A DNA stretch of 64,000 nucleotides from Bugula neritina (Eukaryota > Bryozoa > Gymnolaemata > Cheilostomatida > Bugulidae): the NCBI GenBank assembly GCA_964035545.1, contig OZ037771.1, positions 1,488,001 to 1,552,000 of the forward strand. The letters are read 5' to 3'. A model generated the notes under the pieces. That model saw only the letters and a program-made list of their open reading frames with translations. It did no database searches and was not told the origin of the DNA. A program made the position numbers and the translations under genes. Positions 56,901 to 64,000 of the stretch are shown here, in pieces. Each line of letters starts with the position of its first letter. Position 1 is the first letter of the stretch.

Positions 56901-59900
56901 TAGGGCCATCAATCAACCAGATTGCCAAGTGGTACTTCATTCAGTTGCCTGATGCACTCCATTCAGTCGAATGATTAATGCATAGTGCGTGCAGTGGACT
57001 AAATGAAGAACGTGGAAGTCAATATCAAAATGAGATGTCATCTAAATTTTGGCTGTGATTGAACCATGACAGATAGTAATCCCCCAGCAATTAGTAAGCA
57101 ACTTCTTCTAATACTTCAGAGAAATAAAGCTACAGAGTGATGTGTAACCAAAAATCTCGCTTTCTGTAGCCCTTGATCCCATATATAAGAGTTGAAACTC
57201 AATTTACTTAAATCTGCTCTTTGTATAAACAAGTATAGCGTATTTATAGGAGTAATCTCCCCTTCACGTACACCACAATTTGTAAGAGCTGGGTACACCA
57301 AGAACCCAAATAGCCATTGCTCCATCAAGACAGGTTAAGCTACACATGACAACAGGCTATAATCCTTTCACTGCATGGTGAAGAGTGTATACATGTAGGG
57401 GAAATAACTCCACATAACACTTGCTGGTTACTACAGTAAACTGTCACACACAGGGAGGAGAGAGGGGGCTACTATTGCTGCTTATGACTATAATTTGTAA
57501 GGAATTCCAGGAATGCATTTCACACCAGTTTCACCAGCACAGAGTGCCCCAGGTCTCTGCATGGCATTGAAATTCTGCTCCATTTATATTTCGATTCAAA
57601 TTTTAAAAATTCTTCTATCAATAAACTATTTGAATCAAAGTGTCAGCCTTACGTAACGTAAATAAATAAGCAGACAAGCCTCTGGTACTGAACATGAAAT
57701 GAGAATGCTACAGAACACACAGTAATGGCACGTGACAACTACAAAGGGCTATACATTTCTAGAACCACAGGCTTTGAAATTGTAAAAAAGTGAGTATAAT
57801 ATTTGAGTACAGGTTTAGACGCATACGATACCCTTCGGCATACTTGGAATACACAACATGATACGAATCTAACTCAAGATGGAGAAGACATTGCTGGCCA
57901 TTAGAGTGATATTAGATACAGTGCATTGCTGGCATTGCGAGTCCTCACGTTACACAAACGCATGACTTAGTAGTAAACATCAACTGAGACTACGACTTTC
58001 CACTGAGAGTACGGAATGTGGGACGGAGAGAGGGCCAAGTGTTTGCAGTGTGTGAAGCTAAGAACAACTCAACTCTAGCGTCTTGACATTTGGCAAGGAA
58101 ACTGACTTAAGATGACATATACATAACATACATAACACTACTCCAACACTTACAGCCTCTTTCTAGTGTCCACAGAACTGACAGCATGTACAGACATGAC
58201 TAATCTGCCTCCCAGAGAGACAAAACTATTCTAGTTGTACAGGAGAAAGAATTCAGTTCTTTTAGTCATCCAATATCAATTTAGAAAAAAATAGAAAAAA
58301 ATATGTCAATCTTTCTTTTATTTAAATTATTAAATTTTAGAATTCACCATCTGATATGTACCTATAAATCAACTCTAAAAATAAAGATGGTCAGAGGCGA
58401 TCCTCAAGGTAAAACAACTCCAAATACATTCTAGTAATCAATAAAGTCACTATAAGCAAGTAAGAGTCACACTCACTGCCTATGGTCTGTAGAATGCACA
58501 TCGTCAGGGTGGTAGTTACGAGGGGGGAGAGACGGGGCTGAATCCTGGCTGTCGGCTGACCCTGTCTTTGCTGACTTTAGCACCGCTGACCCAATACTGG
58601 AGCTGCAACACATGATAGCAATATAGTACTTGTAATATAGTACACTAATCATAGTAATATAGCATACAAAGAATAATATATAGTATACTAGTAGCAATAT
58701 AGTACAATAATAGTAATAAATTAATAGTAATATAATATGCCAATACTACATGTAATATAGGCCACCAAGAGTAATATAATATGCCAATGCTACATGTAAT
58801 ATAGGCCACCAAGAGTAATATAGTATGCCAATGCTACATGTAATATAGGCCACCAAGAGTAATATAGTATGCCAATGCTACATGTAATATAGGCCACCAA
58901 GAGTAATATAATATATGATAAAACAACAGCACACAATAGTAAAGGTTCCAACAACAAATTTTCAGCAATGCTACACATGAGTTCACTTAGCAGTGAGCCA
59001 AGGAAAGACAATTCCCTCAATTCTCACTGGTATTTCACACATTTCAGGAGAAGACGTGTTATCCAACATTACCGTGGCTTGTTTTCCCCACAAGCTTCCC
59101 AATTCATTAAAAATTTTAAAACAATAGCTGATAATAAAATAAAAAGCAGTAATCATATTATGCTGAGAAGGGATTAATTTCTTTTCTTTTGTGTAAAAAG
59201 TCTGTCTTATCATTTAGTACTTTAAATTGTCTATGTATTATAATGCTGCAATAGTCATAACAGATCTCTCAAAGTGGGAGTTATGCCACCTTTCATGACT
59301 CGCTTGCTGATAAAGATGTTCAGGCTGAAAAAGACTATCAATATACCCTCTGAACCCAACAACCCACAGAGACCCCCCACCCTACGTACGCCAAGTTGAA
59401 CCCTAGCCTATCCACAGTGATTGCAACAGAGGGCACTCCTAGCTCTAAAATTCTCACTAACAAGTAACACAAACAACTTGCCCATCCAGGGTCCTGGCAC
59501 CTTATCTTAAACAATATTCAACCTCATATTATGTCCCAACATTCCTCTCTGAATAAGTTCAGCCATTATAAACAATACATTTTTTATTGGCTCTTTTGCT
59601 ATGGATAAAATTCTTTGTTAGATATGAAACATTTTTCTTATAATAGAACTTATCAACAGTACGCAACCCTTACGCTCTCGAGGCCAACTTGAGGTGACTA
59701 GGTAGTCGTAATGTACGCAGGCAGACGATAGTACCTAGCAGTTAGTAGTGACAGTAAACTAAGCATAGTCATTACACCAGTACACGACAGTCTAAGTGGC
59801 AGTTTACCATGTAATATAATAGGCTACGACTGCTGTACGTACACTATTATCAGTGTATGGGTGTAATCATAGAGTGATCAATCAATCTGTGTATGAACAC

Positions 59901-62809
59901 GTCACAACCAACTAGCTGACTAACTAACTAAACAACTCACTACTAAGTGACTGACTGACTAGCTGAATAACTAACTGGTAAACTAACTGACTAAGTGACT
60001 GAGTGAATGACTGATTAACTGGCAAACTGACTGAGTGACAAAATAAAATTGAAGAATATTGAATAAAAAATAATTATAAAATGTCTGTCTAGCAACTAAG
60101 CACTAATTTCAAGAAAAACTCAGCATAATATGTGATTGCACATCCGTATAGCTGTGATCAAGGAGCTGGTTGAACAAGGTACAGTGTGTCTGACTGTTAA
60201 ACCCACCACATCATACGGAACACCTGCTGCACTTTGTAACATAAGCAACAAGAGAAACCTACAATGACTGCCCTCTACCCAAACCCCTAATTTACCCCAT
60301 GAGTTGTGTGTAAAAGTTCATTAAGCTAATTACTGGAGGCCCATTAGTGTAGAAAGGTCAGGGGTCAGCGAGAAAGAGAATCTTTAGGAACAGCTTGGGG
60401 GTAGTAGGAACAACTGTACCTAGAGATACAAGTACAGAGTACCTAGAGATACAGGTAAAGACTAACTAGGTATACCTGTATACCATATAGCCCTAGGTAT
60501 ATCCAGGGTTACAAAACCCTGCACTGCTAGCAGATACAGCCTGAAAATACCCAGCAACAGAAAGGGTTGAGGCAGCGGTAGCAGGTCAAAGCTCAAGGAA
60601 GCAGCTATAAATAGCTGCGAGATACAACTAGCGGAGGAGATAATATTACATAACAAAAGCTGAGTCATACTAGAACCCTGGCATACAGAAGTACTGAAAG
60701 GGTAACTTGAGACTTCATGAACAATTATGATTAATAGATGATTTAAAGGCAAATACCAGTCATAACGACTTTAGTTTTCACTTTACTTAGAGCCACTTCC
60801 TGTAAAGTGGAGCCATCACTCCACACCCTGACACGTCCCAACATCGAGGTGTGTCTTACTTATCGACGAGTTGAACCTCCCCTGTATACCTCCCCTGTGC
60901 AGTTTCAAATGGAACCATTTTTTCTTGTTTAGCCTTTCATTAGAATAAAGGCACAATTTGAAAAAAACTTTTGCCTAAAACTGAAATTCAACCCCATATA
61001 GTGTAGAAAGCAGTGTGTATTTAATAAGAAATATGAGACAACTCCCAAACCAAACAGAAATACAAGCATTTTACTAACAAGGAACAATTTATCATCACAA
61101 GTGGCTGAAGGACTTCTACTGTGTCAACACTAGGAACAAAGTCTCTTTGCATAAGATGTTTTTAGCATTACCTCTGGAATGCCAAAGTAAATAAACCTTA
61201 GCCAATGTCAACAACTGGTTATGCTGTAAGTGGTAATTGTACAGCTAAGACAGTTAGAGCTATGTACATCAGCCAGTATGGATTAGTAAGCAAGTCTAAT
61301 CAAGTCCAAACCATCACAGTAATATCTGTCATCAAATTATATGCTTCCTTTCTTCCAATTTACATGACAAAGGCCAAGATAGGAGTAAGCAAGTACTTGT
61401 CCTAGTGTACTACTAGAAGCTAAGTAGAGCTAGCAGCAATAAAAGAAGTATTTGTACACTATTACGTGTTAAGTGCATCATGATAAAGAATGATAGTGAA
61501 TAAACTCACGTGACTAATTGCTCAGCAGGCCTAAAATGGTGTAGCTATGAGACATGATGGGTAAAGGTTAGGATTTGCTTTCCCATGCTAAGCTCGGCTA
61601 TTGGGTTGAAACCGCAGTAGTGTTGAGGTTGGGAAAATCAGACTGAGATAAAGTAAAAAGAAGCCAACAAACAGGAAACGAGATAGATGGTGAAAAGATT
61701 ACTCAATGTAGAGGCAATAATAGGCATGCAAGTGAATGTATGATGATGTATCAGTGATGGACATGATATTTTCCTGGTTACCAGAGACAAGCACTAATGG
61801 CTACTACCTACAGCTACTACTAACAGCTACTAACACTACACAGGTGATGTGTCAGGTGATGGTAGATAGGGAATTAATAGCTCATCTTAGATACCTCAAT
61901 GGTTAGATTACAGGGTTGTGGCTTTTAACCAAAACATTCCAACTGTATGCCACCAAGCCTTGAGTAAGACTACTTATCACACAGAACAGTTTATTATGAA
62001 GAGAAGTATAGAATAATCCTGTTAGCATGGCAAACAATACCCCTGAGAGACATTTCCAGCATAGTCCAAGTGCAGAGTTGTAGTAGTGTGAAATAGTGGT
62101 AATATTTGTAGCAGCAGAAGTTGTCAGACTATGAAATAATTATACAGCAGACACATCTCCAAACACCAAACCCAAAATTATACACTTGAGTTACACATAA
62201 TATCTACACCTCTAATACCCAGTATATCCAGCCCCCCTCACCAGAAGTGATGGGGTGAAGCAAGTTCAGACAAGCCAAAAGTATTACCACCCCCTCTGCC
62301 CTCCACTCCTCAACTAGTGTAAGCACACCAGGGTCTGCCAAACAACAAATACTTGTAACGCAAGGAGTTGTCCGTCTGTTAGTATAGAAAATCTATCTCA
62401 AAGCTGAACTAGCACTCAGAAGCTAGTCAACTGTCCATCCACACTGTATATGAAGGGCAAGTGGTTTCCAAGAAGCAGAAAGAGGAGTGAGAGATGATTT
62501 AGGGACGAGTGAGGTAGAGTAACAACACAAATGGGATACAAGGAAGGTGGTGATGAGTGACAAACAAGAAAAGAAACTAAAGAAACACAGATTCAAAGAG
62601 AAGATACTATTTGATATGAGTAGTCACTTTGAAACTATAGCCTTCCTTCCAGTCAACAAACTTAGAGTTAAAAAGATGTGGGAGTGAAGAACCTACCGTC
62701 TCCTCATTAGTTTGTTATAAAATCCCAGTCTAGACTCACACGCCTCCTCCGGCGCCTTGTTGGTGGTTGGCAGACGAAAACTGGCTCTGTGATGTGGATG
62801 CATTTTCAT
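49548..62809 (-). CDS. Shroom: Shroom-family actin/ROCK scaffold, long form, ten coding exons
   Basis: Shroom proteins recruit Rho-kinase through ASD2 to apical junctions and drive apical constriction (established). Exons in transcript order: 62697-62809, 58477-58602, 53976-54489, 52624-53600, 52039-52249, 51322-51505, 50807-50997, 50602-50703, 50264-50434, 49548-49799; all join in phase to 946 residues. Order: a short basic N-terminus (MKMHPHHRAS), a Ser/Pro-rich middle with PPPPPRR (about 265-275) and KPPPKPPK, then ASD2 (about 700-946). ASD2 is marked by YKSYIDDVEKITKLLLKLSRRLARAENEL and ends HFVSIKLKLIMELSDIEDQI, both close to vertebrate Shroom2/3. No PDZ domain is seen. The ATG at 62809 has A at -3, but a good acceptor-like CTCTCTCAG lies about 30 nt upstream of it, so further 5' exons outside the window are possible. 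Confidence 0.9.
52440..52610 (-). repeat. Degenerate array of about 30 bp in the Shroom intron after its exon 4
   Basis: Loose copies of GTGTAGACATACAAGTGTAG followed by AAGTGTAGA (plus strand). It ends about 12 bp from the donor at 52623. Confidence 0.85.
56099..56226 (-). CDS. Shroom: Alternative first coding exon of the Shroom gene (short form)
   Basis: An ATG at 56226 in strong context (G at -3, G at +4) opens 42 codons beginning MAACKRKSGSKSLFEARSRQ and stops at a donor GTATAC. It leaves two bases (AG) that join the exon at 54489 to give SHKLDR followed by TNSEQDLGKPYQ. The phase equals that of the upstream exon 58477-58602, so this exon can replace the first two coding exons and yield a 909-residue protein. 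It is basic and Ser-rich, with no signal peptide. Promoter-like elements lie 170-210 bp upstream. It sits inside the large intron 54490-58476. Expression is an inference. Confidence 0.68.
56398..56436 (-). promoter_or_regulatory. Promoter-like elements for the Shroom short form
   Basis: A CCAAT motif at 56398-56402 and a CRE-like TGACGTC at 56430-56436 sit in a small GC-richer island (AATCACAGCGCGG, CCTCCGTGACGTCGTGG) in otherwise AT-rich intron, about 170-210 bp upstream of the ATG at 56226. No TATA box was seen. This spacing suits an alternative promoter. Confidence 0.45.
58603..62696 (-). other. Large Shroom intron, 4.1 kb
   Basis: First intron of the long form. It contains a 44-bp array at 58739-58910, a degenerate CTAA/CTGA tract at about 59930-60030, and no recognised exon. 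A short tRNA-like stretch near 61890 (TCAATGGTTAGATTACAGGGTTGTGGC) may be another SINE trace but is too weak to call. Confidence 0.5.
58739..58910 (-). repeat. 44-bp array, about 4 copies, in the Shroom first intron
   Basis: The plus-strand unit is CCAATGCTACATGTAATATA, GGCCACCAAGAGTAATATAG, TATG. Copies are nearly identical. Confidence 0.94.
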
Positions 62810-64000
62810 TTTAATGGTTGAAAAAATAATACGTCTACTGAGAGAGAAATTCGAGCTACTGATGGTGACTTTAGCTACACAATGTGACTAGAAGTGAAGT
62901 GGTCTCACAGGTAACCCCAGGTAAATCTCTACCTGTATCCATGACTCATTGTGAGAAAATCCAAGTACGGGGCTGAGTAGACAGCCAACTAACAATACGT
63001 CTTCAGAACTAACTGCCTAAATCGTTTCCAACTGAATAGGCATTTCTAATGATAAGCATTTCCATAATAAAAAGGCATAATCAGTCGATGCGAAGTATAC
63101 AATACCAGCTAGCCACAACGATGTGATTGGCTGAACGTGTTGTAAGAAGACATCTCATTGGTCGCTAGTAGTTTTCATTAAACATTATAATAATAATCCT
63201 ACTTGCCATCAATTCCATCATAAAATTGATTGATAGTTGGAATTAAAGGTGCAATGCCTGTATTAGAGCAGGAAGAATGTAAAAACTACAAATCCCATGA
63301 TATTAGCTGCAGGTTCACCTGGCAGCAATGTATCTGAGACAACAGGTAAACTAGTAGGTATATACAGAGATATGGTAGGTGAACTAGTAGGTATATACAG
63401 AGAGATGGCAGGTGAACTAGTAGGTATATACAGAGAGACAACAGGTAAACTAGTAGGTATATACAGAGATATGGCAGGTAAACTAGTAGGTATATACAGA
63501 GAGACAACAGGTGAACTAGTAGGTATATACAAAGAGATGGCAGGTGAACTAGTAGGTATATGCAGAGAGATGGAAGGTAAAATAGTAGGTATATGCAGAT
63601 AAAGAGACAACAGGTGAACTAGTAGGTATATACAGAGATATGGCAGGTGAACTAGTAGGTATATACAGAGATGGCAGGTGAACTAGTAGGTATATACAGA
63701 GATATGGCAGGTGAACTAGTAGGTATATACAGAGATATGGCAGGTGAACTAGTAGGTATATACAGAGATATGGCAGGTGAACTAGTAGGTATATACAGAG
63801 AGATGCCAGGTGAACTAGTAGGTATATACAGAGACAACAGGTGAACTAGTAGGTATAGGCAGATAAAGAGATGGCAGGTGGGGGAGTTAAGTGAAAAATT
63901 AGGGTACCGAAAAGAATGCTTTTACTGTTTTCATTAGACGTATAAAATTTTCCCTGCAGGACCAGGTTGAGATTTTATTCATTAAGCTAATTCTTATAAA
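62810..64000 (-). other. Upstream of the visible Shroom start
   Basis: A splice-acceptor-like CTCTCTCAG lies about 30 nt upstream of the ATG, so this may be an intron rather than a promoter. It holds a 33-bp array at about 63325-63865 and no exon or PDZ-coding sequence that I can recognise. Confidence 0.45.
63325..63865 (-). repeat. 33-bp array, about 16 copies, upstream of the Shroom start
   Basis: The plus-strand unit is AGGTATATACAGAGATATGG followed by CAGGTGAACTAGT, with several variants (ACAACAGG, AGATGGCAGG). 33 is a multiple of three, so several frames stay open; these are artefacts. Confidence 0.95.

Larger units (their letters stand above)
54490..58476 (-). other. Large Shroom intron, 4 kb
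   Basis: AT-rich sequence between the second and third coding exons of the long form. Apart from the alternative first exon at 56099-56226 and its upstream elements I see no coding exon, no transposon ORF and no tandem array. It may contain enhancers, which cannot be judged by eye. Confidence 0.5.

Noticed and set aside
63263-63837. ORFs with 11-residue repeats upstream of Shroom
   Set aside because: A 33-bp array without stops; no protein similarity.

Overview
This is nuclear DNA of an invertebrate animal. It is AT-rich, with spliced genes of many short exons (mostly 80-250 bp), GT-AG introns of a few hundred bp, and an unusual load of minisatellites inside introns. I cannot name the phylum. 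All gene calls come from translating the sequence and comparing it with protein families as I remember them; no search was run.

Layout. (1) About 104-45005, plus strand: most of one giant gene, the orthologue of KIAA1109/BLTP1 (fly Tweek, worm LPD-3, yeast Csf1), a bridge-like lipid transfer protein. I could chain 89 exons, all phase-compatible, into one frame of 13,866 nt (4,621 residues) ending at a TAA; only the N-terminal part with the membrane anchor lies upstream of the window. (2) 46421-48223, plus strand: a complete five-exon FBXO36 orthologue, a small F-box protein. (3) 49548-62809, minus strand, tail-to-tail with FBXO36: a Shroom-family actin/Rho-kinase scaffold with a C-terminal ASD2 coiled coil. 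It has ten coding exons and also a second, phase-matched alternative first exon at 56099-56226 with a CCAAT box and a CRE-like site upstream.

The three genes have no obvious shared pathway: lipid transport at membrane contact sites, ubiquitin-ligase substrate selection, and apical actomyosin contraction. Their adjacency is simply gene order.

The most striking non-genic signal is in the BLTP1 introns. About 25 tandem arrays are present, and at least seven start or end exactly on an exon-intron junction, so that the real 5' or 3' splice site is one unit of an array of near-identical splice-site copies (exon 2, 9, 29 and 64 donors; exon 27, 62 and 80 acceptors). Further arrays, such as 26689-27050, consist largely of GTAAGT donor cores. 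I consider this recurrent amplification of splice junctions the main candidate for something new here. Smaller points are a 33-nt microexon, a possible 27-nt cassette microexon, an in-frame alternative acceptor, a tRNA-like SINE remnant, a perfect 15-bp intronic hairpin and a possible upstream ORF before FBXO36. No CRISPR array, rRNA, intact tRNA or intact transposon was seen.
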